A stretch of DNA of 64,000 nucleotides from Saccharofermentans sp. (GTDB lineage: Bacteria; Bacillota; Clostridia; Saccharofermentanales; Saccharofermentanaceae): the NCBI GenBank assembly GCA_016292135.1, contig JAEFAZ010000001.1, positions 248,001-312,000 on the forward strand, read 5' to 3'. Below are positions 19,440-28,693 of the stretch, one piece after another (the stretch's first letter is position 1; the number at the start of each line of letters is the position of its first letter). The notes under the pieces were generated by a model. The model had not been told where the DNA came from and did no database searches. It saw only the letters and a program-made list of their open reading frames with translations. The translations under genes were made by a program, and so were the position numbers.

Positions 19440-20000
19440 ATGTTTGATGATTCTTTTGTTGAATACCGTGCGGTAAGGGATAACAAGGTAACCGGCGTTG
19501 CTTATAAGATCGCCGTTATCATTGCAGCAATAATGCTGATCTTTTTCCTGAATGCGATCCCGATCATGCTCGGCCTTAACCTTATCCTGCTTACCGGATC
19601 CATATCTGTGCTCATCATCTGGGGCGTATATGAGTTCTTAAAAAGGCAGTATGTCGAATACGAGCTCGAGATAGTCAATGATGTCGTAAACGGCGCCAAG
19701 ATCATGGGTAAGAAGAAGAGAGCCGAGCTTTGTGAGTTCTCTCTTAAGGACTGCCAGTGCATCGCTCCCGTTACCGATCCCAAATATAACGAGATGATAA
19801 AGAAAGCTGCCTATAAGCTGAACTTTACGTGCAATAAGGATATTCAGATCACCGATGAGAATTGGTTTATCATGACCGGAGGCAATTCTTCCTATATGAT
19901 CGTTTTTGCGATGAAAGACGAGATGTATCCGGTTTTCAGAAGATATTGCCCGAGATATACAGCAGCATATGCAATGTATAGAAAGAAGAAGGATGCTTAA
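19440..20000 (+). CDS. Small membrane protein, possibly DUF6106-like
   Basis: A 186-residue protein beginning MFDDSFVEYRAV, with two adjacent membrane spans at about 24-44 and 48-66 and a soluble C-terminal part of about 120 residues that likely faces the cytoplasm. The layout resembles clostridial DUF6106 proteins, an assignment from memory only. The ATG at 19440 is chosen because GGAGG lies nine bases upstream; an earlier start at 19377 would begin inside the groEL terminator. It precedes the thioesterase gene by 30 bp, so they are probably co-transcribed. Confidence 0.75.
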   Translation: MFDDSFVEYRAVRDNKVTGVAYKIAVIIAAIMLIFFLNAIPIMLGLNLILLTGSISVLIIWGVYEFLKRQYVEYELEIVNDVVNGAKIMGKKKRAELCEFSLKDCQCIAPVTDPKYNEMIKKAAYKLNFTCNKDIQITDENWFIMTGGNSSYMIVFAMKDEMYPVFRRYCPRYTAAYAMYRKKKDA

Positions 20001-20030
20001 GTGACCTTATCATGGTCTATGGGGGAAAAC

Positions 20031-20786
20031 ATGGATTGTTACAGCACTTCTGAATTTACGGTCAAATGCACTGAATGCGGACTTGACAATAAGATGTTCC
20101 TTAATGTCATCATGGGTGACATGCAGGAAGCTGCGGAGAAAGGCTCTGCGGGTTGCGGATTCGGCACCAGATTCCTTGCCGAAAACGGTATCTGCTGGAT
20201 AATACTGAGGGTCAAGGCTCATTTTGACTATTATCCTGTCTGGGGCGACAAGTTTAGCGTAAAGACCTGGGGATCAGGCTTCCGCAAGATCGTTTTCTCC
20301 AGGGAATTCGAATATTTTGATTCCGAAGGCAAACGCTTTGGTTATATAACGACCGACTGGATACTGGCTGACTGGAACAGCCACAAGCCCGTTATACCTT
20401 CAAAGAAAGATTTCCTTCCTGAGATAAAGATTCAGGATGACAGAAGGGTATTTCCGGACGGCACGATAAAGATCGAAGTTCCGGATCTTCAGACACTGGG
20501 ATCTTCAGAGCCGGTTATCTGCAAATATGCTGATTTTTCTGAACTTGACAGGAACAGGCATGTCAATAATACGAGATATGTATCCTGGGCATGTGACGCG
20601 CTTCATAAATCGGGTCTTGATGTTTTCGCGATACGAGATCTTGATATCAATTACATCAACGAGGTTAAAGAAGGGGAGAAGGTATCCATCTTCGTTCAGG
20701 AAGGATCTTTGCCTCAGACATATCTTGTCGCAGGATACAGGGAAGATGGCAAAGCGCTCTTTTCGGTCATCGCTTCTCTTAAGTAA
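20031..20786 (+). CDS. Acyl-ACP thioesterase
   Basis: Hydrolyses acyl-acyl carrier protein to release fatty acids. The 251 residues form two hotdog domains. The second half carries the family motif DRNRHVNNTRYVSW (about 172), which resembles the Asn/His motif of the plant FatA type, followed by DINYINEVKEGE. I start at the ATG at 20031 behind a GGGGG site; a GTG start at 20001 is also open. Physiological chain length cannot be judged. Confidence 0.88.
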   Translation: MDCYSTSEFTVKCTECGLDNKMFLNVIMGDMQEAAEKGSAGCGFGTRFLAENGICWIILRVKAHFDYYPVWGDKFSVKTWGSGFRKIVFSREFEYFDSEGKRFGYITTDWILADWNSHKPVIPSKKDFLPEIKIQDDRRVFPDGTIKIEVPDLQTLGSSEPVICKYADFSELDRNRHVNNTRYVSWACDALHKSGLDVFAIRDLDINYINEVKEGEKVSIFVQEGSLPQTYLVAGYREDGKALFSVIASLK

Positions 20787-20831
20787 CAGTTCCTCCGTTT
20801 TGTTAATTTTTTATTAACATTTTTATTATTT

Positions 20832-20840
20832 TGGTATAAT
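20832..20840 (+). promoter_or_regulatory. Extended -10 promoter of the ABC operon
   Basis: TGGTATAAT matches TGnTATAAT in a very AT-rich stretch. It is 46 bp ahead of the ABC ATPase ATG and probably drives the run of genes from 20886. Confidence 0.65.
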
Positions 20841-20885
20841 AGTACCTGTGTGCATACGCATTTCAATATCTCACGGAGGTTTGCC

Positions 20886-21818
20886 ATGATCGAGATAAAC
20901 AATCTTGTGAAGCATTATGGTACTAAGAAAGCCGTTAACGATATCTCTTTTACGGTTAACGACGGTGAAGTGCTCGGCTTCCTTGGACCTAACGGCGCCG
21001 GAAAAACAACTACCATGAACATAATCACCGGATATCTTTCTTCGACTTCCGGTACTGTCAAAGTCAACGGACACGATATACTTGAAGAACCCGAACTTGC
21101 CAAGAAAGATATCGGTTATCTTCCTGAGCAGCCGCCTCTCTATAATGATATGACGGTTATAGAATTTCTCAATTTTATGTGCGATCTTAAGAAGGTCAGG
21201 AAGGCTGACCGTAAACCGATGCTTTCTGAGATCATGGATATGGTCAAGATCTCTTCTGTTTCTGACAGGCTCATCGGCAACCTTTCAAAGGGTTATAAGC
21301 AGAGAGTAGGTATTGCCCAGGCTCTTATAGGCGATCCTAAGATCCTTATCCTTGATGAACCTACCGTAGGTCTTGATCCCGGTCAGGTTATAGAGATACG
21401 CAAACTCGTTAAATCCTTGTCCAAGAACCATTCTATCGTAATCAGTTCCCATATCCTTTCCGAGATACAGGCAGTTTGTGACAGAGTCGTTATCCTGAAT
21501 CACGGCAAGGTTGCTGCGATCGATACCATTCCCGATCTTTCAAGACGTCTTTCAGGAACTTCGAAGTTCCTTCTGACGGTGAGGGGAGACGGTGATGATA
21601 TCGTTTCCAAGATCAAGATGCTCACTTCTATACAGGATGTTTCCATACGCAGATCTGAAGGCGAATACTATGAGATAGAGATCCTTGTATCCAACAGCGC
21701 TAAGACAGATCCCCGTGAAGCGATATTCTTCGCATTGGCCAAGGCCGGATATCCGATGCTGGAATTCCGTTCGCTCGATCCGACATTGGAAGAGATCTTC
21801 CTGTCCATTACAGGTTGA
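20886..21818 (+). CDS. ABC transporter ATPase, Gld/ABC-2 type
   Basis: ATP-hydrolysing subunit of an exporter; 310 residues. Walker A GPNGAGKTT (about 34-42), the signature LSKGYKQRVG (about 133), Walker B ILILDEPTVGLDP (about 153-165) and the H-loop SSH are intact. The C-terminal approximately 90 residues form an extra domain common in GldA-like ATPases. The start at 20886 has an ideal GGAGG site; earlier in-frame codons do not. The next gene encodes its permease, 16 bp on. Confidence 0.95.
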   Translation: MIEINNLVKHYGTKKAVNDISFTVNDGEVLGFLGPNGAGKTTTMNIITGYLSSTSGTVKVNGHDILEEPELAKKDIGYLPEQPPLYNDMTVIEFLNFMCDLKKVRKADRKPMLSEIMDMVKISSVSDRLIGNLSKGYKQRVGIAQALIGDPKILILDEPTVGLDPGQVIEIRKLVKSLSKNHSIVISSHILSEIQAVCDRVVILNHGKVAAIDTIPDLSRRLSGTSKFLLTVRGDGDDIVSKIKMLTSIQDVSIRRSEGEYYEIEILVSNSAKTDPREAIFFALAKAGYPMLEFRSLDPTLEEIFLSITG

Positions 21819-21834
21819 TAAGGGAGGAAAATAT

Positions 21835-22602
21835 ATGACTGCAATCTTCAAAAGAGAATTTTTGTCATTCTTCAGAAACCCGGTGGGTTATGTTGTTATC
21901 GCATTGTTCTCGTTCATATCCGGAGTCTATTTTGTAAATATGCTCATGAATATATCTGTTGATATATCTTTGGAGATCATATCTCTCAGATCGTTTTTCA
22001 TAATAATCGTTCCGATCGTTACCATGGGCCTGTTTTCTGAAGACCGTAAAAAAGGTACGGAAGTACTCTATTACACCAATCCTATAACCATGTTTGATGT
22101 TGTAGCAGGTAAGTTCCTTGCAGCAATGTCGCTGATCTTTGTAATGTTCATTAACGTCTTCATTCATATGATAGTTACCAAGGCGTTCGGCGGTGTTGTA
22201 GGTGCAGGCGATTTCGGTGCTGCGATAGTGTTTTTCTTCCTTGCAGCGCTTTTTGTTGCCATCGGCTGCTTTGCTTCCGCTTTGACTGACAGCCAGATAA
22301 TCTCGGCTCTTTTGTGCTTCCTCTTTATCCTTGTGATACAGATGCTTTCCACATTCGCTTCTTTCCTTAATTCATCTGTTTCCTCCGTCCTTATATTGAT
22401 GAACGTGGACTCCGAGAAAGCAAATGCGTTCGGAAGCGGTTTAGCTGATGTTATAAGCTGGCTTGATCCTTTTGTTAAGACACAGAGATTCAGATTCGGA
22501 GTGTTTGGCGTTGCTCCTTTGTTCTTCTGTCTGTCTATGGCTGTATTCTTCCTGTATCTGACATTCAGGATGCTTGAGAAGAAGCGCTGGAGTCAGCGTT
22601 GA
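21835..22602 (+). CDS. ABC-2 type permease, GldF-like
   Basis: Membrane subunit paired with the ATPase upstream; 255 residues and six likely membrane spans, beginning MTAIFKREFLSFFRNPVGYV, the amphipathic entry helix typical of ABC-2/GldF permeases. A GGGAGG site precedes the ATG at 21835. In-frame codons upstream overlap the ATPase gene and do not match the family. Confidence 0.9.
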   Translation: MTAIFKREFLSFFRNPVGYVVIALFSFISGVYFVNMLMNISVDISLEIISLRSFFIIIVPIVTMGLFSEDRKKGTEVLYYTNPITMFDVVAGKFLAAMSLIFVMFINVFIHMIVTKAFGGVVGAGDFGAAIVFFFLAALFVAIGCFASALTDSQIISALLCFLFILVIQMLSTFASFLNSSVSSVLILMNVDSEKANAFGSGLADVISWLDPFVKTQRFRFGVFGVAPLFFCLSMAVFFLYLTFRMLEKKRWSQR

Positions 22603-22618
22603 TGGGGAGGGACGGACT

Positions 22619-24091
22619 ATGAAGAGTATCAAAGAAAATAACAACAATACGAAAAACAAGCGGGCGATGGATCTTAAACTCCTTTCCATCAGCTCGGTCA
22701 TCATCCTTCTTGTTATAGTTATCGCAGCTAATATCCTTTTTGACAAGCTCCTCGGCGGGCCTCTAACATTTGATTTCTCCGCGACACACAAGAATTCTAT
22801 CTCTAAGAAAACGGAAGAATTCATCGACACGATACCTGACGGGACTTCCATCAGGATCGTCGGCTTATTCGATTTGCCCGCATCCCTCGAACATGATCCT
22901 TTGGAATATATTGCACCTTTGCTTGAAGCATATGATAATTACGCCGGTGATAAGATCAAAGTTGAATATATAAATCCCAGCAAGTATCCTTCGATAATCA
23001 AGGAACTGGATCCTTCAGGTTCTTATGATCTTAAGTCCGGTTATTATGTAGTCAAAAACGGTGAAAAGATAGCCATAGTCGATCCATACGACTGCTTTTC
23101 TTATGATTCTTCCTACGATTATGCTGTTCCGACTGCTGTCCTTGCTGAATATACTTTTTCGAACACGATAAATAATCTTTTGTCCGAAAAAGTAAAACAC
23201 GCTTATTTTGTTTCCGGCTTACAGGAAGATCCGGGCTATGAGATGAAGTCGATCCTGACCGCTTTGGGCTGTGAAAGCAAGAGTATCAATGTTTCCGGCG
23301 ATTTCACTATCCCGGATGACTGTGATATCCTCTTCCTCAACGGGATTAATGCCGATATCCCCGAAAGCGTTATGCTCAAGCTCGATGAGTATATCGCAAA
23401 GGGCGGAAAAGTTATAGTATCGGTCAATTACTATTCAAATACATCTGAAAAATACGAGAATCTTAACAAATCACTGGCCAAGGTAAACCTTTATATCGAA
23501 GACTGTCTCATCGAGGAAAACGATCCTTCTTATGTTTTGAGCGCCGACTATTACGAGTCTTACGTCGACATTACGGATGAGTTTAAGGGTTTTACCGATA
23601 AAGATCAGCTCCATTCAGGCTTCCCGAGATCGATCCGTGTTTGTGATGCGCCTCTTGATTATGTCTCAACCTATCCTGTCCTGACAACATCCGATAAGGC
23701 AAAAGCCGTTAATGTTGAGGGCGGTTTTCTTCAGTATATGAACGAAGGCAAATATAACATAGGAATGTACGCTACATATGATGACGGCAATGCAAACCCT
23801 GAAGTATTTGTTTTCGGAACGAACAATCTTACTGCAGACAGTTATATCTCCGGTTACGGATATTCCGATCAGAATGTTTTGTTTATAAGGGGCTGTGTCC
23901 GCAGGATGCTCAGCATCGCTCCTGAGGAAAGCCTTGATATACCTTCTTATCCGGTCGACAGCCATGCGATCGATAAGGACCGTGCCACATCCACATCGAT
24001 CACGGTTACGGCGCTCATATTCATAGCGATCATCCCTCTGGCACTGATCATCTGCGCTACAGTCGTATACAACAGGAGGAAGCACCTCTGA
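22619..24091 (+). CDS. GldG-like ABC auxiliary protein
   Basis: A 490-residue protein with one membrane span near the N-terminus (about 18-42), a large external domain and a C-terminal span (about 458-482). The external part resembles the ABC-transporter auxiliary domain of GldG, with a FDFSATHKNSIS opening and a LFLNGINADIPESV segment. It follows the permease by 16 bp and overlaps the next gene by one base (TGATG). In Bacteroidetes GldAFG takes part in gliding; in Clostridia the substrate is unknown, so no motility role is claimed. Confidence 0.85.
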   Translation: MKSIKENNNNTKNKRAMDLKLLSISSVIILLVIVIAANILFDKLLGGPLTFDFSATHKNSISKKTEEFIDTIPDGTSIRIVGLFDLPASLEHDPLEYIAPLLEAYDNYAGDKIKVEYINPSKYPSIIKELDPSGSYDLKSGYYVVKNGEKIAIVDPYDCFSYDSSYDYAVPTAVLAEYTFSNTINNLLSEKVKHAYFVSGLQEDPGYEMKSILTALGCESKSINVSGDFTIPDDCDILFLNGINADIPESVMLKLDEYIAKGGKVIVSVNYYSNTSEKYENLNKSLAKVNLYIEDCLIEENDPSYVLSADYYESYVDITDEFKGFTDKDQLHSGFPRSIRVCDAPLDYVSTYPVLTTSDKAKAVNVEGGFLQYMNEGKYNIGMYATYDDGNANPEVFVFGTNNLTADSYISGYGYSDQNVLFIRGCVRRMLSIAPEESLDIPSYPVDSHAIDKDRATSTSITVTALIFIAIIPLALIICATVVYNRRKHL

Positions 24092-25572
24092 TGCGTTCGT
24101 TCAAAAGCCTCATCGTTCCTCTGATAATAATGGTTGTTCTCGTAGTTGGCGTTATCGTCTATTTTGCGGTCTCGTCTTCTTCGAAGGAACCCATACAGAG
24201 CCAAAGCGTTGATCTCTTTTCTGCAGGATATGCGGATCTTGATTCCATAAGCGTCAAGAGCAAAGATCCTGCTTCTCCTCTGATCTCGGTCCTTGTTAAG
24301 ACTTCGGACGGAGTTGCTGTCGATTTTGAATATAATGGTGAGGATAAGGACCCCCAAGCATCTTATTCTTCATACAAGATGTCTTCATTCGTATCGGCTT
24401 TGATGTACTATTATGCAGATCTCATCTCCGATAATGTCGCTCTTTCCGAGTATGGCTTGCAGGATCCCGAATACAAGATCATCCTTACGAAAAAGAACGG
24501 TGAGACCAGTGTGGTCAACATGGGAGACCTGACTACCGACGGATCCAACGTTTATGTCAGTCTTGAAGGTACGACAGGAGTTTACACGGTCCCTGCGATA
24601 AAGAAGGAATATGCGGCATATAAAGGAAATGATTTCCTTGAATCGCAGATCCTTGACCTTGATTATTCTCTGATGGAGTCCGTAAGCTTTACAAGAAAGA
24701 CTGACGGTCTTGAACTTAAGGCTGATGTCAAGGCATCAGAAAGTTCTGATGCACCGCAGTTCCGTATAACAAGTCCGATCGAAAAAGATTCTTCTTCCAA
24801 CTTCGCAACGCTCATGGATTATGTTGCAAAGCTCCGCATCATGTCCTATGTCGACATACCAGCTGAAGAACTCGGCAATTACGGCCTTGCTGATCCCGCA
24901 TTCGTCTTTACGTTTGCGAACAAGGACGGTTCAACGAAGAAGATATCTTTATCCATGAACATGGCGGGTTACTATTATGGTTTTATCGACAGCAATAAGG
25001 TATATTTTAAGCTCAGCGGAAACGAGATAGGACTTCTTGATGCTCCCGTATTGTCTTATATGCAGTCTTATGTCAAATATTTCAGAGCTTCTGATATATC
25101 AGTAGTCAAAGGTGAATATAAGGATGAATCATTCGAGTTCTCGCTTGATGTTAAAGAAGATGAAGCGATATCAGATAAGACAGCTACGGCACTTCTTAAC
25201 GGCAGAAATGCCCAGGTGACCAATAACGAAGGCAGATCTTATTGCGCTATGTTCTTTGAGAGCCTGGTTTGCATGGATATCGGCGGTCTGGAACTTGATG
25301 CCAAGCCTGTTTTGAACGATCCGGTCTGCAACCTGACCTTTATCACTTCAAACTACCAGACTTATCTTGTTGAATTTGTAAAGAGAAACAACGATTCATA
25401 TTATGTTTTCATAAATGGTGAATATTCCGGCTATTATGTGTATGATAAAGTTCTGTTCAATAACGGCGGGACAGATACATACAGCTACGGTGTATGGGAA
25501 GCCTATAAATTACTGAATACTGCTATTTCGGAAAACAGAAGCGGTGTTTATAATATACCTGTCGATCAGTAA
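24091..25572 (+). CDS. DUF4340 domain protein
   Basis: A 493-residue membrane-anchored protein with one N-terminal span (about 7-27) and a long external part with repeated beta-rich units. Features such as SEYGLQDPEYKI and GNYGLADPAFVF recall the repeated YGL-DP unit of DUF4340. That family is regularly found downstream of GldG-like genes and is thought to belong to the same transporter. Its ATG overlaps the preceding stop, with AGGAGGA 10 bases upstream, so translation is coupled. Confidence 0.85.
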   Translation: MRSFKSLIVPLIIMVVLVVGVIVYFAVSSSSKEPIQSQSVDLFSAGYADLDSISVKSKDPASPLISVLVKTSDGVAVDFEYNGEDKDPQASYSSYKMSSFVSALMYYYADLISDNVALSEYGLQDPEYKIILTKKNGETSVVNMGDLTTDGSNVYVSLEGTTGVYTVPAIKKEYAAYKGNDFLESQILDLDYSLMESVSFTRKTDGLELKADVKASESSDAPQFRITSPIEKDSSSNFATLMDYVAKLRIMSYVDIPAEELGNYGLADPAFVFTFANKDGSTKKISLSMNMAGYYYGFIDSNKVYFKLSGNEIGLLDAPVLSYMQSYVKYFRASDISVVKGEYKDESFEFSLDVKEDEAISDKTATALLNGRNAQVTNNEGRSYCAMFFESLVCMDIGGLELDAKPVLNDPVCNLTFITSNYQTYLVEFVKRNNDSYYVFINGEYSGYYVYDKVLFNNGGTDTYSYGVWEAYKLLNTAISENRSGVYNIPVDQ

Positions 25573-25596
25573 GATCCGGCTGGATAAGAGGAGAGT

Positions 25597-26748
25597 ATGG
25601 AAAAGAATACAGAAATCAAAAAGCCCAGGCAGCGTCTGAATGCCAAGCTTACGGTTGTCGTCATGATCTTTGCGATCGTTTTGATCGCAAGTATTGTATT
25701 GCTGTTCTTCGTATCGAAGAGCATAGAATCTCATCAGGGTGCCGATATGCAGATCAAGCTGTCCGGGCAGGGAGGATTCAACTGCGAGTATTCCGAAGCA
25801 CAGAAGCTCTATCCTTTTGCCGACGGTGTCCTTAAAGTCACAAACGACAGAGCGGCATATCTGACTCTTTCGGGCAACGAAGTCTATTCCCAGGTTATTT
25901 CGTATTCCAACCCTCACTGTACGACTCATAACCAGTTTGCGTGTGTTTACGATGCCGACGGTTATGCTCTTGCGGCTCTTAACAGGGACGGTGTTATGTT
26001 CGCTTCTCCCGTAACCAATAAGATCAAGTCCGTTTATATATCTGACAGCGGTTATTTTGCCGTTATCACCGACGGAGGAGATGCCTATGGTGAAGTTATC
26101 CTCTATAATTCTAACGGAGCCGTGCTGTCGACATGGTCTTCATACAATTCCGGTTTCCCTATATGTGTTGCATTCAGTGACGATTCTTCTCTTATGGCCG
26201 TATCAACGGTCAATACTGCCGGCGCATCTGCCGTTCCTTATATCAGAGTATTCTCATTGAAGCGTGACAAGGATTCCGTTGATGTATCCGACCTTGCAAT
26301 CTATACGGTCTCTGATTCGGTCATTTTCGCCAATCTTACTTTTATAGGCAATACGCTCTATGGCTTTACATCTGACGGAATATATAAGGTCAGGGACGGA
26401 GATCTTGTGGAGCTGCGCATCAATTTCTCTTCGATCAATTTTGTCAGGAAAGTCGGAGACCACATGTTCGTAGTCTATTCGGACAGCGTCGATCAGCTCA
26501 ACAAGCTTGCTGTTATCAACAGCTCTGACAGCATCATCTATAATTCCGAAATAGGTTCAGACGTCAACGGCATTACATCGGTCGGAAATCTTTGCGCACT
26601 GAGCGTGGATAAGAGGATCTTCTTCATCAGGAACAACGGTACTATCACCGGTGATATTGCCGTAGATGAAGACGTTCTGAGGATCGGTTTTATCGAAAAC
26701 GATAAGCTCTGCGCAGTTTCTACAAGCGGTGTACACACAGTCAATTGA
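25597..26748 (+). CDS. DUF5711-like membrane-anchored beta-propeller
   Basis: A 383-residue protein with a basic N-terminus, one membrane span (about 22-46) and an external domain of repeated short strands such as VYDADGYALAAL, VYISDSGYFAVI and CVAFSDDSSLMAVS, the pattern of a WD-like propeller. It resembles the clostridial DUF5711 family, whose role is not known. It lies 24 bp after the DUF4340 gene in the same run and might sense or scaffold at the cell surface; that is inference. Confidence 0.78.
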   Translation: MEKNTEIKKPRQRLNAKLTVVVMIFAIVLIASIVLLFFVSKSIESHQGADMQIKLSGQGGFNCEYSEAQKLYPFADGVLKVTNDRAAYLTLSGNEVYSQVISYSNPHCTTHNQFACVYDADGYALAALNRDGVMFASPVTNKIKSVYISDSGYFAVITDGGDAYGEVILYNSNGAVLSTWSSYNSGFPICVAFSDDSSLMAVSTVNTAGASAVPYIRVFSLKRDKDSVDVSDLAIYTVSDSVIFANLTFIGNTLYGFTSDGIYKVRDGDLVELRINFSSINFVRKVGDHMFVVYSDSVDQLNKLAVINSSDSIIYNSEIGSDVNGITSVGNLCALSVDKRIFFIRNNGTITGDIAVDEDVLRIGFIENDKLCAVSTSGVHTVN

Positions 26749-26765
26749 TCTGATCCGGAGTCGTT

Positions 26766-27431
26766 ATGGAAACAGAGATCAAGCTCCTTTTTAAAGATCC
26801 GGAAGACCTTCTGGCCATTACATCTGCCGGCTGGTTTGATTCCTATTGCAAGGATAAAACGCCTGAATCAGATAACAGGCTCATCAATACATATTTCGAT
26901 ACTCCCGACAGAAGGCTTAATGCCCGTAAAGCGGTTGTCCGTGTCAGGACCTATGATCCCGGTGATAACGCAAGATACGAGCATACAGTCAAATACGGCG
27001 GTGCAGTAGTTAACGGTCTTCATCAGCGTTATGAATGGAACCTGCCTTCTGACTGCAGCAGATTTTCATCTGAAGCATTCATCGATTCCGTTAACGAAGA
27101 TGACGATCCGCTTGATATGCTTAAAGAAGTTCTGGAAGGCATAAAGGATGAGGAACTCGTCCCATTGTGTTCTGTAGAGTTTACAAGAAAGATATATACA
27201 TTCAGATCAGGCGGCAGCACCGTTGAAGCCTGTATCGATATCGGTGAGATAAGGTCAGGTGAAGCATCCGATGATATATGCGAGCTTGAACTGGAACTTA
27301 AGTCAGGAGATATTTCCTGCCTTATGGAAATGGCAGGAAAGATCATGGAACAGACGGGTAGTGTAACGTTTGACGAGAGCAAATACCACCGCGCTCTGAG
27401 ACTTCACGACTCAGTCAAAGGAAACGGATAA
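26766..27431 (+). CDS. CYTH-domain phosphohydrolase
   Basis: A 221-residue member of the CYTH fold (triphosphate tunnel enzymes). The ETEIK at residues 2-6 is the ExExK hallmark. The tunnel residues follow in YFDTPDRRL, VVRVRTYD, YEHTVKYGG, EFTRKIYTF, CELELELKSG and ESKYHRAL. Likely substrates are inorganic triphosphate or thiamine triphosphate; an adenylate cyclase role is less likely. It lies 17 bp after the DUF5711 gene. Confidence 0.88.
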   Translation: METEIKLLFKDPEDLLAITSAGWFDSYCKDKTPESDNRLINTYFDTPDRRLNARKAVVRVRTYDPGDNARYEHTVKYGGAVVNGLHQRYEWNLPSDCSRFSSEAFIDSVNEDDDPLDMLKEVLEGIKDEELVPLCSVEFTRKIYTFRSGGSTVEACIDIGEIRSGEASDDICELELELKSGDISCLMEMAGKIMEQTGSVTFDESKYHRALRLHDSVKGNG

Positions 27432-27442
27432 GGAGTCTTAAA

Positions 27443-28690
27443 GTGTCTACTTCACGTTATAACTGCACTATAATCGGCGCCGGCGCTTCTGGTCTCTTTA
27501 CGGCAGCCAGGATCCTGCTCCAGAGACCCGGGACCAAAGTCGCGCTTATCGATTCCAACCCCAGATGCGGTAAGAAACTGATGCTGACGGGTTCCGGAAG
27601 GTGCAATTTCACGAATTCGGATCTTAGGCTCTCAGCTTATAACACTGATGATCCTGCAAAACTTTCACGCGCACTGGACCGCTTCGGCAGCTCCGATGCG
27701 ATAGATTTTTTCGAAAACGTTCTCGGCGTTCTTACGACTAATAAGGGTGACCTTTATTATCCCGCCACATTCAGAGCAGGCACTGTCGTTGATGCCCTGA
27801 GATTCTTTGTCGAGGAACACGGCTGTCAAATGATCAACGGCAACAAGGTCAAGGAGATACATAAGGATAAAGATCTGTTCGAGCTCGTCCTGGATGACGG
27901 CTCCAAGCTCTTATCCGAGAAGACGGTAGTTGCAACCGGCGGTTTTACATATCCAAAGACAGGATCAGAAGGCGATGTAAAATATCTTATGACAGGACTC
28001 CTGTCCTATAAGGATTTCATCGATTTCAGCTGTTCTCTCGTACCTCTTTATTCTGATGACCAGTCTCTCAAGACGATCGCAGGCATCAGGATACCAGCAA
28101 CTGTCACATTGGATGACGGCAAGGAGCAGACTGAGGCTTCAGGGGAACTCCAGATCACAAAGGAAGGCGGCTTGTCAGGCATCTGTATCTTCGACCTTTC
28201 CGGCCGCGCAGTTAGAGCAGTCGATTCCGGCATCGAGCCTGTCATTTATATCAATTTCTGCAACGCCGAGCCCGGTGAATGCTGCCTTATGGCTGCGGTC
28301 AGAGCCAAGATGTTCCCGGAGAGATCACTCTCAGCAGCTTTTTCCGGCATAATCCAACGCACAGTACTTGACTATATCCTTAAGAAAACTGGATATAAGT
28401 GCAACATGCCAGCCAAAGACCTGTCATATGATGACCTAGTCAGGATCGCTGATGCATTGACATCTTTCCCGGTAAAGATCTCATCTTACGGCAAGCCTGC
28501 TGATGCACAGGTCTCACAGGGCGGAGTTAAGCTTTCTTCGCTTGATGAAAGCATGCAGGTAAAGAAGACGGAAGGTCTTTATGTTGTCGGCGAAGCTGTC
28601 AATGTTGACGGTATCTGCGGAGGATATAATCTGCAATGGGCTTGGACTTCGGCTGCCCTGTGTGCTGACGGCATTATCGGAGAACTTTGA
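27443..28690 (+). CDS. FAD-dependent oxidoreductase, HI0933/YhiN family
   Basis: A 415-residue flavoprotein with the dinucleotide-binding IIGAGASGLFTA (about 9-20), the family motif GKKLMLTGSGRCNFTN (about 47-62) and the C-terminal GICGGYNLQWAW FAD-contact. Many genomes carry this conserved protein, but its reaction is not established. It starts with GTG, supported by an AAGGAG site. Three bases separate it from the next flavoprotein. Confidence 0.93.
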   Translation: MSTSRYNCTIIGAGASGLFTAARILLQRPGTKVALIDSNPRCGKKLMLTGSGRCNFTNSDLRLSAYNTDDPAKLSRALDRFGSSDAIDFFENVLGVLTTNKGDLYYPATFRAGTVVDALRFFVEEHGCQMINGNKVKEIHKDKDLFELVLDDGSKLLSEKTVVATGGFTYPKTGSEGDVKYLMTGLLSYKDFIDFSCSLVPLYSDDQSLKTIAGIRIPATVTLDDGKEQTEASGELQITKEGGLSGICIFDLSGRAVRAVDSGIEPVIYINFCNAEPGECCLMAAVRAKMFPERSLSAAFSGIIQRTVLDYILKKTGYKCNMPAKDLSYDDLVRIADALTSFPVKISSYGKPADAQVSQGGVKLSSLDESMQVKKTEGLYVVGEAVNVDGICGGYNLQWAWTSAALCADGIIGEL

Positions 28691-28693
28691 TCT

